DNA of 64,000 nucleotides. Source: Sulfurospirillum barnesii SES-3 (GTDB taxonomy: Bacteria; Campylobacterota; Campylobacteria; Campylobacterales; Sulfurospirillaceae). A model generated the notes under the pieces. That model did not search any database, was not told the origin of the DNA, and was given only the letters and a program-made list of their open reading frames with translations. Positions 56,490-64,000 of the stretch are shown here, one piece after another. How positions within the stretch are numbered: position 1 is the first letter of the stretch; each line of letters opens with the position of its first letter. The position numbers were made by a program, and so were the translations under genes. The stretch covers positions 496,001 through 560,000 of the forward strand of contig NC_018002.1 in NCBI RefSeq assembly GCF_000265295.1, given 5' to 3'.

Positions 56490-57365
56490 TTAACGGGCTT
56501 CATCATAAGGAGCATAATCAGCCGAGGCTTTTTCCTTGTAACTGCTTTGTTTGGTGTTGTCTTGTAGTTTTAAATATTCATCTAAGCGACGGCGATTTTC
56601 CTCAAAGACTTTTTCAAAATCAGTGTCGTCTTTGACTTCTCCGTTTTGAAACTTTTCTAACAAAAGGTTTGAACTTCCTGTCATGACAAGGTATTTGATG
56701 GAACCGTATTCAAAGAGTACCACACTGTTTTGCGTATCAATAGGTTTTTTGTGCAAAAGGGTTACTTCGTGTGTTGAGGCGGTTTTTTGGTTAAAAAGCC
56801 AAGAGGAACGATTGGAATGAACGGATTTTGGATTGTTTTGAAGATTCACACGTCGTTTAACCCAGAGCATAAGAAGAATTAAAATAAAAAGAATCGTAAT
56901 AACAATGATATAACGTGAATCAATTAAATCCATTGAAGTGGATGCATCCGTTGGTAAGGATGCGGTAGATGAGGTGGCTTCAGAACTTTGAGCTTGTGTT
57001 GCATTTTGCATCAGACTGCTACGAATTCGAAGTCCAAAACCATCGACTGTTTTAGAGGCAATGACGCTGATTTTTTTATCACTTTTAAGCAGAATTTGAA
57101 GCGTGTTATTTTTCTCTGGAACAATAGTTAAATCTTGAAGAATCAAAGAATTAATACTTTTTTCGATCATTTTATCGTAGCTTAAATCATTAATCGTAAG
57201 CACAATCGTATTTGCATCACTTTTTTGTGTAATGCTTCCCTCATGTGGGGCATCAAAAGAGAGCATAACATCGACTCTGTCGGTTCGCTCATACACATTG
57301 TAGGTGAGTAAATTAGCAGCACTGATCCATGTGCATAGGGCGATGATAGCAAGGAAAATTCTCAT
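56490..57365 (-). CDS. fliO: FliO-like membrane protein downstream of fliN
   Basis: 291 residues. Signal peptide (MRIFLAIIALCTWISA), a periplasmic beta-rich domain (about 20-115), a Ser/Thr-rich linker, one membrane helix (about 152-170, IIVITILFILILLMLW), and a charged cytoplasmic tail with YLVMTGSSNLLLEKF, the phase expected for FliO. Helicobacter pylori FliO is likewise encoded just after fliN and has an extended periplasmic part. It helps assemble the flagellar type III export gate. Coupled to fliN by a 4-base overlap. Homology is inferred, not proven. Confidence 0.65.
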   Translation of the reverse strand: MRIFLAIIALCTWISAANLLTYNVYERTDRVDVMLSFDAPHEGSITQKSDANTIVLTINDLSYDKMIEKSINSLILQDLTIVPEKNNTLQILLKSDKKISVIASKTVDGFGLRIRSSLMQNATQAQSSEATSSTASLPTDASTSMDLIDSRYIIVITILFILILLMLWVKRRVNLQNNPKSVHSNRSSWLFNQKTASTHEVTLLHKKPIDTQNSVVLFEYGSIKYLVMTGSSNLLLEKFQNGEVKDDTDFEKVFEENRRRLDEYLKLQDNTKQSSYKEKASADYAPYDEAR

Positions 57366-57673
57366 CGATTCTCTTTTTTAAAGTATTGAATAACGGTTTT
57401 TGAGTCTAAAATTTCATTGATACGAATGGCAAGGTTTTTCTCGTACACCATCACTTCGCCTTTACCAAAAATCTTATTGTTGATGTAGAGCTCAACGCTC
57501 TCGCCTGCTGGCTTTTCAAGGTCAATAACAGAGCCTTTTTCGAGTTTTAAAAGACGTTGAATGGTAATATTGGTGGTGCCAAGTTCTGCCACGAAATCAA
57601 CACTAATATCCAGTAAATTTTCAAATCCTGAAAGAAGTTTGCGTTCGACATATTCTTGATCGACTGCGTCCAA
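57362..57673 (-). CDS. fliN: Flagellar motor switch protein FliN
   Basis: 103 residues, SpoA/FliN domain. LLDISVDFVAELGTTNITIQRLLKLEKGSVIDLEKPAGESVELYINNK is diagnostic. C-ring component that binds CheY-P with FliM and docks the export ATPase. The start is TTG 57673, with AAAGGAAGC just upstream. Confidence 0.93.
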   Translation of the reverse strand: MDAVDQEYVERKLLSGFENLLDISVDFVAELGTTNITIQRLLKLEKGSVIDLEKPAGESVELYINNKIFGKGEVMVYEKNLAIRINEILDSKTVIQYFKKENR

Positions 57674-57741
57674 TGTGCTTCCTTTGAAATGTGTTGATTG
57701 AATAAAGCAAAAACTCTTCCAACCCTTGCTAAATAAGACTT

Positions 57742-57747
57742 ATTATA
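57742..57747 (-). promoter_or_regulatory. -10 element of the fliN operon
   Basis: ATTATA on the plus strand reads TATAAT on the minus strand, about 69 bases upstream of fliN. No -35 consensus and no obvious sigma-54 site. Confidence 0.5.
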
Positions 57748-57779
57748 GTTTATTTTCTTTAAATTGTTTATTAACCCTT

Positions 57780-57791
57780 TTTACATGTAAA
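57780..57791. repeat. Perfect TTTACATGTAAA palindrome between xth and fliN
   Basis: Two bases downstream of the xth stop (57794-57796, minus strand), inside the 120-base gap. Confidence 0.9.
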
Positions 57792-57793
57792 GA

Positions 57794-58558
57794 TTAAAGC
57801 ATTATATCGATACCCACAGGGCAATGATCCGAACCATGAATTTTATTTAAAATAAAGGCATCGTTGAGTTTGCTTTTAAGTTCATTGGAAATAAAAAAGT
57901 AGTCAATTCTCCATCCCACATTTCGCTCTCTAGCCCCTGAACGATAGGACCACCACGAGTAGGCGTCTTTCACATCACCGTGCACTTCTCTAAAGGTATC
58001 AAGGTAGCCTTTTTCTAAAAGGGTATCCATCCATGCACGCTCAATGGGTAGAAAGCCTGAAGTGTTTTCATTGGCTTTTGGGTTGGCAAGGTCGATTTCA
58101 CGGTGTGCGGTATTGACATCACCGCAAATAATAATTCCTTTTCCTTTTTGACGTAAGGCTTCGGTATGTGCTAAAAAGTCACTGTAAAATTTCATTTTAT
58201 GACTAAGACGTTCTTCGCTTTGCTGACCGTTGGGAAAATAGACATTAAAGAGGGCAACATCTCCAAAATGATGCTCCAAAATGCGCCCCTCTTTGGTGTG
58301 GTCGATATGCCATGCCGTATCTGTTGTATCAAAGGTTTGTGTGGAAAAGCTCATGGTACCAGAGTAGCCTTTTTTGCTCGCAGAGTTGATATGTTTACAT
58401 GTAAAAGGGTGTGTGAAAAGAGGTTCAGGGATTTGAGGTGCTTCTGCTTTGATTTCTTGTAAGCACAAAACATCAGGTTTTATCTCATCGACCCATGAAA
58501 AGCCATTTTTATTTGCAACCGCACGAATGCCATTGACATTCCACGAAATTAGTTTCAT
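57794..58558 (-). CDS. xth: Exodeoxyribonuclease III
   Basis: 254 residues, AP endonuclease family. MKLISWNVNGIRA, LQEIKAE (catalytic Glu), CGDVNTAHREIDLANPK, and GSDHCPVGIDI (His/Asp pair) are all present. It cleaves abasic sites and removes 3' blocks. One motif copy (58396) encodes Phe-Thr-Cys-Lys. Confidence 0.96.
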   Translation of the reverse strand: MKLISWNVNGIRAVANKNGFSWVDEIKPDVLCLQEIKAEAPQIPEPLFTHPFTCKHINSASKKGYSGTMSFSTQTFDTTDTAWHIDHTKEGRILEHHFGDVALFNVYFPNGQQSEERLSHKMKFYSDFLAHTEALRQKGKGIIICGDVNTAHREIDLANPKANENTSGFLPIERAWMDTLLEKGYLDTFREVHGDVKDAYSWWSYRSGARERNVGWRIDYFFISNELKSKLNDAFILNKIHGSDHCPVGIDIML

Positions 58559-58622
58559 TCATCATCCTTCATTGTTCAGTAGGCAGAATCCTAGCACAGG
58601 CATCTTGAAAGGGATGTTTTGT

Positions 58623-58634
58623 TTTACATGTAAA
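58623..58634. repeat. Perfect TTTACATGTAAA palindrome upstream of xth
   Basis: In the 128-base gap between xth and the bd-like operon, near the terminator. Confidence 0.9.
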
Positions 58635-58650
58635 GAGAAAAAAGAAGGGT

Positions 58651-58688
58651 GATGTACCATGCACGAATGCATTGGTACATCTTTTTTT
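58651..58688. terminator. Bidirectional terminator at the end of the bd-like operon
   Basis: GATGTACCA (58651-58659) pairs with TGGTACATC (58673-58681), and TGCA/TGCA extend the stem over a one-base bulge to the loop CGAA. Seven T follow on the plus strand, overlapping the minus-strand stop codon of 58687-59880; a T-rich stretch is also present on the minus-strand side. Confidence 0.85.
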
Positions 58689-59880
58689 AGAGGATATTGT
58701 TAAATAAAATACCAATGCCCCAGACAAAATAAATTGCCATCCATGTAATCATGATGTAAAGTGTTGATTTTCCAAGTCTGCTCACCATCACATCTTTGGA
58801 ACCATCAAAAACACCTTCATTTTTGCCCACTTTCCATGCCATACTAAGTAAATATGCCACGCCGACAAAGCCCATAATTAAAAAGGTACCTAGGAACATG
58901 ACAATGGTTGGGATTTCAAGATTGACAGGATAATCGTAAATGTTATAGCCCAATTTTCCCATAATATCAAAACGAATCACCTCTCTCATGGTGGAGATAA
59001 GCAGAGCAACGACCACCAAAACCAAGGTTGTATAGTAGCTGTTGCTGTTCATTTTTGCCATCACCAAAAGTACCAAAACACCGACAACCGTAGCAAGCGA
59101 TACGAGGTGGAAAAGGTAGCCAATTTGGAGCATCCACAACACAAACAATGCCGCACTGATGAGCAGTCCCATAACGGCAAGATTGGTGCCTAATTTGGCA
59201 GTGTAGCTAATAAAAGAGGCTTCAAAATCTTTTCGTGTGGATAAAAATCGGCTGTAGTTTTGTAAAAAGATACCTACAACAGGGATGCTTAAGCTCACCA
59301 TAAAGGCTAAACGAATTACATCGATGTTAAACGTCCAACCACTGGTATCGACAACACCATTGGGTGCGTACATGTTCATCCACGCATTAGGCATAATGGA
59401 AGTAACGGCAAAATTGTGCATTAAGATGCCTGCAAAAACCAAGATGCCAAAGGAGATAAAACCAATAAGTGTACTGCCCGATTTTTGACCTCTGTTGGCA
59501 TAATAGTACCAATAATACATACTATAGCCCACGATGAGCGTATAAATGAAAATGAAGACCCACATGCCTGAAAGCGTGTTGGTCACGTACCAATTGGGAT
59601 CATAAATAACCTGCGTAAACAAAAGCGGAGCTACCCCTAAAACAATCAAAATCGAGATACTGATTTTGCCTGTTTGAATGAGATGCGGTGTTAAAATACT
59701 CCAATGTTTATCACTACGTCCTTTGGCTGAGCCGTAAAGCGAAAGCCCCATGGAACCTAGAGCAAGAAGCACAAAGGCTGCATGCAATGCCCATGTTAAG
59801 ACATAGAGTATTTGAAAAACGATGGGGTAAAAAGGAACCCCTGCAGGGTCTCTGAGTGCTAATAATACAGATGCGTCCAT
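58687..59880 (-). CDS. Polytopic subunit of a cytochrome bd-superfamily-like complex
   Basis: 397 residues, about nine membrane helices. The first helix (YVLTWALHAAFVLLALGSMG, His near 32) resembles CydA helix I, which ligates a b-type haem; further His lies in LMHNFAV. It is paired with the larger CydA-like subunit 9 bases upstream and looks like a second, diverged CydA-type subunit rather than CydB. No c-type haem motif. AAGGAG precedes the ATG. It most likely forms a heterodimeric quinol or cytochrome oxidoreductase with its partner; the substrate is unknown. Confidence 0.6.
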   Translation of the reverse strand: MDASVLLALRDPAGVPFYPIVFQILYVLTWALHAAFVLLALGSMGLSLYGSAKGRSDKHWSILTPHLIQTGKISISILIVLGVAPLLFTQVIYDPNWYVTNTLSGMWVFIFIYTLIVGYSMYYWYYYANRGQKSGSTLIGFISFGILVFAGILMHNFAVTSIMPNAWMNMYAPNGVVDTSGWTFNIDVIRLAFMVSLSIPVVGIFLQNYSRFLSTRKDFEASFISYTAKLGTNLAVMGLLISAALFVLWMLQIGYLFHLVSLATVVGVLVLLVMAKMNSNSYYTTLVLVVVALLISTMREVIRFDIMGKLGYNIYDYPVNLEIPTIVMFLGTFLIMGFVGVAYLLSMAWKVGKNEGVFDGSKDVMVSRLGKSTLYIMITWMAIYFVWGIGILFNNIL

Positions 59881-59889
59881 TGTTTCTCC

Positions 59890-61227
59890 TTAGTATTTAA
59901 GCGATGCAAAGTATTCTGCCATTGCATCGTATTCGTTTTCGGGTAATTTGAGGGTTGGCATATAAGAAAATGAACCTTCGCCTATGGCGTATAAAATAGC
60001 CTTAACGCCCTCTTTATCCATACCCACGAGTCTGTCTTTTAACGGTCTAAACACCCCCGTTTTTTCCAACGAGTGACAGTTTGAACACGCCATTTTGGCT
60101 AAGAGTTCTCCTGCTTCAAGTCTGTTTTCATCCGTGAGTGTTTTCAGACGTTGTGGCACAAAAGGGTTTACATGTAAAAGTCCTTTTTCCGCAATGATGG
60201 GAAGTTCACTTTTAATATGTTTACCAGGAACATCACGGCTGATGATTTGGTTGGAGTAGATGTACTGACCCGCAACATAGGGTTTTCGCATAGACTCTCT
60301 TAATTTCTCACCCGACCACAATCCTGAGATAAGAATCACACCGATCATAGCACTAGCAAGTACTGGGTTAATAAACTTCGGCTTGATAATAGCCACTGCA
60401 AAATACACCATAAAAAGAAGGGTCAAAATAATTCTATTTTGAATAATCTCATCTTTAGAAAATGCAAAAACAGCATGCGCATTATCAGGGAGTGTTCCCA
60501 TATACCAGATAAAGAAAAAGAGGGTAATAAACCCACCCAAGATACTCACATAGCCCATTTTGCGGCTGAGTTCATTGGAGAGCGCTTCGTTTTCTTTTCG
60601 CATGGCACTGGAAATAACCAAACCAATCACCCCTGAGAGCATAATCATAAAACCAATACGCAAGAACATATGGGGGAAGGTATTGATCCCAAAAAAAGCA
60701 TCACTTGCACTGCCTGTTGTATAGTACGCTTGTGTGCCTGGCCACATCATAAAACTGATAATACCAATGATAAGTGCTAAGGTTCCCACCGAAGCAATGG
60801 CAAAGGTGTAGGTAAGCTGAAGATGTGTTTTTTTGTCTATTTTGTTCATGAAGTAGACCAGCACAAAAACGCCGATGACTTCATATACAAAAAAGACCCA
60901 CTCGGTTGCCCAAACCCATACAAAGTTGTGAATCAGAGCACTAATACCTCTAGGGCTAGCCGCCGTTGCGGTGTACCAAATACCAGGACCTGTGATAGAG
61001 CCTATGACGTAAGAAAAAATCAACAAAAACATACCGTATTTTTTCATATACGGATAGTAGTCATTTCGATTTTCTGTGTACGCTTTGTGTGCCAAGAAGG
61101 CAAAAAGCATCGCTGCTCCAACTGACGTATGCGAAGCTAAGATGTGTATCGTGCCCGTGACACCCATCATCCAAGCACTTCCAAATTCTGGAAAATAAAA
61201 CAATGGAAATTGTCCTATTATATCCAT
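59890..61227 (-). CDS. CydA-like membrane subunit fused to a C-terminal cytochrome c domain
   Basis: 445 residues. Residues 1-305 hold about eight membrane helices resembling CydA: helix I with His28/His33 (GTIHILASHTS), ATEWVFFVYEVIG with Glu109 and Glu116 near where CydA has Glu99/Glu107, and His186 (FPHMFLR). No GRQPW quinol-loop motif is visible. Residues about 365-445 are a periplasmic mono-haem cytochrome c with CSNCH (381-385) and axial Met423 (YMPTLKLP). AAAGGAG precedes ATG 61227. The combination suggests a bd-superfamily enzyme that exchanges electrons with c-type haem. Confidence 0.7.
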   Translation of the reverse strand: MDIIGQFPLFYFPEFGSAWMMGVTGTIHILASHTSVGAAMLFAFLAHKAYTENRNDYYPYMKKYGMFLLIFSYVIGSITGPGIWYTATAASPRGISALIHNFVWVWATEWVFFVYEVIGVFVLVYFMNKIDKKTHLQLTYTFAIASVGTLALIIGIISFMMWPGTQAYYTTGSASDAFFGINTFPHMFLRIGFMIMLSGVIGLVISSAMRKENEALSNELSRKMGYVSILGGFITLFFFIWYMGTLPDNAHAVFAFSKDEIIQNRIILTLLFMVYFAVAIIKPKFINPVLASAMIGVILISGLWSGEKLRESMRKPYVAGQYIYSNQIISRDVPGKHIKSELPIIAEKGLLHVNPFVPQRLKTLTDENRLEAGELLAKMACSNCHSLEKTGVFRPLKDRLVGMDKEGVKAILYAIGEGSFSYMPTLKLPENEYDAMAEYFASLKY

Positions 61228-61341
61228 GAAGTCTCCTTTGAGTAAAATTTTTAACCAAATGGTATTATCAAACAGGTGTGTTAAATAAGTGTTAATTTTA
61301 ATTTAAATTAATTTTATTGATAGATTATTTCAGGAAACGAG

Positions 61342-61360
61342 AGGTTAAACTGTTTAACCT
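61342..61360. promoter_or_regulatory. 19-bp perfect palindromic operator at the HugZ-like promoter
   Basis: AGGTTAAAC, centre T, GTTTAACCT. It covers the expected -35 region of the promoter at 61365-61373 and lies in the 165-base divergent gap to the bd-like operon. Dyad symmetry around one base is typical of a dimeric repressor or activator site. Confidence 0.7.
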
Positions 61361-61364
61361 TTCA

Positions 61365-61373
61365 TGCTACAAT
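61365..61373 (+). promoter_or_regulatory. Extended -10 promoter of the HugZ-like gene
   Basis: TGC followed by TACAAT, 19 bases before the ATG at 61393. Confidence 0.6.
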
Positions 61374-61392
61374 CCAAAGAAAAAGAGAAAAA

Positions 61393-61875
61393 ATGAAAGA
61401 ATTTATCGCTACGATTCAAACCACCATCATCGGCACCCTAGATGCAAAAGGGCTTCCCTTTAGCTCTTACGCACCTTATATTTACGATGCAAATCGTTTT
61501 TATGTCTACATCTCTGACATCGCAACCCACGCCAAAAACATTCAAAGAAACCCTAAAGCCTCACTCTTTTTTGTGGAAGATGAGAGTAAAACGGAGAATG
61601 TATTTGCCAGAAAGCGTGTGTCATTGCAATGCGATAGCCAAAAAATTGAGCGAGGCAGTGATCGCTTTGAAGAAGTACTGGGTTTGTTCGCTGAAAAATT
61701 TGATGCCAAAATGGTTGGTACACTGAAAAAAATGTTGGACTTTAATCTGTACGAATTTAAAGTCACCTACGGCGAAGCAACCTTCGGGTTTGGCAAAGCC
61801 TATTTTATCGGTGGAAAAAATATGGACGAACTGGTCGAGCGAACAGGCGACAATCCGCACCATGGAGTGAAGTGA
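61393..61875 (+). CDS. HugZ/pyridoxamine-phosphate-oxidase-like FMN protein
   Basis: 160 residues, split beta-barrel flavin-binding fold. TIIGTLDAKGLPFSSYAPYIY, NPKASLFFVED and ARKRVSLQC fit the PNPOx/HugZ group, and the C-terminal YGEATFGFGKAYFIGG followed by His-rich NPHHGVK resembles the HugZ haem-contacting end. HugZ degrades haem to release iron in Helicobacter and Campylobacter. It is shorter than H. pylori HugZ, so a non-haem FMN role is possible. It is divergent from a haem-dependent oxidase-like operon. Confidence 0.7.
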   Translation: MKEFIATIQTTIIGTLDAKGLPFSSYAPYIYDANRFYVYISDIATHAKNIQRNPKASLFFVEDESKTENVFARKRVSLQCDSQKIERGSDRFEEVLGLFAEKFDAKMVGTLKKMLDFNLYEFKVTYGEATFGFGKAYFIGGKNMDELVERTGDNPHHGVK

Positions 61876-61956
61876 AACGTTTTATATGTAAAGATTTTTA
61901 GGCAAATTTAGCTAAACTTTAATGCATAAAATAGATTGTTAATCATCAAAAGTTAA

Positions 61957-62139
61957 AAGTCAAGCCCTATTTTCTGTACCAAATCACTGAGCGAAAAAAG
62001 GCAAACCACTATTCGCTTTTCCGCCAGTGACCTAGCCGTACTCAAAGCAAAATCCAAAGAGCTAGGCATCGGGTATCAAAACCTCATTCAAGCCTTGGTG
62101 CATAACTATGTGAAGGGTGATATTAAGTTGGAAGTGTGA
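61957..62139 (+). pseudogene. Remnant of a ribbon-helix-helix/BrnA-type antitoxin
   Basis: An open frame without a start codon runs from after the TAA at 61954 to TGA 62137-62139. It reads RQTTIRFSASDLAVLKAKSKELGI then YQNLIQALVHNYVKGDIKLEV, the pattern of RHH antitoxins of the type [KR]xxIR-S-DLxxLKxKxxxxGIxYQxLI-LHxYVxG. The N-terminal half is missing. The rest of the 377-base gap (61876-62252) shows only a degenerate copy of the palindrome (TTTATATGTAAA, 61881-61892) and no toxin gene. Confidence 0.6.
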
Positions 62140-62252
62140 GGGTTTTAGCTTTACAAGTAAAAGTAAAAGTTTAGTCAACCCCTTTTTAATTACTTTGATA
62201 AATTCTTTGTATAATATAGCTTGATAAAAAATAATTGAGTATAGGGACGTAA

Positions 62253-62924
62253 ATGATTTATAATTATGACTTTGAATTCCAAAATGCTATAGAAAATACA
62301 ATTAAAGTAGGGGTTAACATAGATAATTATGAACCAACTAATAAAAGATACTTTACCCAGAATATAGGAGATTTTTCAAATAAGATCATTTCAACATTGC
62401 TTTGGCTTAAAGAAAAGAAAAAAATCAAAGGTCAACCAGAATTCATTCCTTTGTTAGGAGCAATAATAGGAAATTGTGGACCATTTCATAATTATATGAA
62501 GCCAATTATAGAACAAGCCTTTAATTGTAAAAGTTTTTTAACGCTTGGTTATATTAAATTAACTTACAATGATATGGAAGAAACAACATATCACAAATTT
62601 GAATTAACTGATATTGAAAGATCAATTAATTCAAATGGAATATTTTCGCATAATCATCATATTTGGTTAACTTTAGATTCTGGTGAAATTTTAGATATGA
62701 CATTTTTAATGACCTATAAGAGTATCAATGATAAGAACTTTTATAAAACTGTTGTAAACGAAGGGATACCATTTGAATTTGTCACTAGGCATTATTCTGA
62801 GCTTCCAAAAGGGATGGAGTATAAACCAATGTTTGTTGGAGACGAGGTTTTAAATAAAGCAGGTTATAATATTAAATCTTTAACTAATATAGTTGTGTGG
62901 GATAGTTATCCCGAAAATATCTAG
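62253..62924 (+). CDS. AT-rich orphan gene of unknown function
   Basis: 223 residues, MIYNYDFEFQNAIENTIKVGV. Noticeably richer in Ile, Asn, Lys and Tyr, and visibly more AT-rich than its neighbours; only a weak ribosome binding site (AGGGA). No signal peptide or clear membrane helix. GNCGPFHNYMKP and SHNHHIWLTLDSGEILDMTF include conserved-looking Cys and His, but I recognise no family. Beside an antitoxin remnant, it is probably horizontally acquired accessory DNA. Confidence 0.7.
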   Translation: MIYNYDFEFQNAIENTIKVGVNIDNYEPTNKRYFTQNIGDFSNKIISTLLWLKEKKKIKGQPEFIPLLGAIIGNCGPFHNYMKPIIEQAFNCKSFLTLGYIKLTYNDMEETTYHKFELTDIERSINSNGIFSHNHHIWLTLDSGEILDMTFLMTYKSINDKNFYKTVVNEGIPFEFVTRHYSELPKGMEYKPMFVGDEVLNKAGYNIKSLTNIVVWDSYPENI

Positions 62925-62948
62925 TATTTGTTATTCGGCTGAGAAGAG

Positions 62949-62975
62949 TTTAGCCCTTGAATTTCAAGGGCTAAA
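62949..62975. terminator. Bidirectional terminator between orphan gene and thiC
   Basis: TTTAGCCCTTGAA (62949-62961) and TTCAAGGGCTAAA (62963-62975) are perfect complements. It lies between convergent genes; the thiC stop follows at 62981. Confidence 0.75.
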
Positions 62976-62979
62976 ACGT

Positions 62980-64000
<1,021 letters not shown>

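Noticed and set aside
61881-61892. TTTATATGTAAA as another motif copy
   Set aside because: It differs at the central C, which breaks the CATG core; counted only as a degenerate neighbour.

Overview
The window is a gene-dense chromosomal segment (about 38-40% G+C by eye) from a member of the Campylobacterota, most likely a Sulfurospirillum-like free-living species. Positions 23.8-44.1 kb (rplU-rpmA-obgE-proB-fmt-birA-parAB-atpF'FHAGDC-tolQRAB-pal-cpoB-slyD-fabD-mtnN-ttcA-like) and 50.8-55.2 kb (inositol-phosphatase-like, accD, rlmH, dksA, membrane protein, dus) follow gene orders I know from Campylobacter jejuni. The split b/b' ATP synthase without atpB/atpE, the Mqo-type malate dehydrogenase and the short PUA-less ProB also fit.

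Layout. 0-1.3 kb: the end of a cytochrome c biogenesis gene, a small membrane protein and a six-tRNA array (Lys, Glu, Val, Asp, Lys, Glu) with a near-consensus promoter. 1.3-12.4 kb: cinA-like, ileS, a 42-aa membrane microprotein, gatA, guaB, metX with a structured leader, xseB, a nitrilase-fold protein lacking its cysteine, a ThiF-like protein and a DapC-like aminotransferase. 12.4-23.8 kb: murC, mutS2, dapE, ridA, mqo, a methyltransferase, a CheX-domain protein and pyk. 23.8-44.7 kb: the syntenic block above plus recO. 45-55 kb: gltBD and the accD-dksA-dus group. 55.2-58.6 kb: fliN and a FliO-like gene, an AEC transporter, xth. 58.7-61.9 kb: a two-gene cytochrome bd-superfamily-like complex with a fused cytochrome c domain, divergent from a HugZ-like FMN protein with a perfect operator-like palindrome. 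61.9-62.9 kb: a small accessory patch (antitoxin remnant and AT-rich orphan gene). The window ends inside thiC.

The functions are mainly housekeeping: diaminopimelate and peptidoglycan supply (dapC, murC, dapE), nitrogen assimilation (gltBD), translation, ATP synthesis, envelope integrity (Tol-Pal) and respiration.

The most striking unlabelled signal is a palindrome, TTTACATGTAAA (core TACATGTA). I count 41 copies of the core by hand, against about 2 expected from base composition. Ten lie between genes or over a stop codon and 31 lie inside genes, nearly always read as Leu-His-Val or Thr-Cys-Lys. It resembles a highly iterated genome-wide motif (like HIP1 of cyanobacteria or DNA uptake sequences) rather than one regulator's site.
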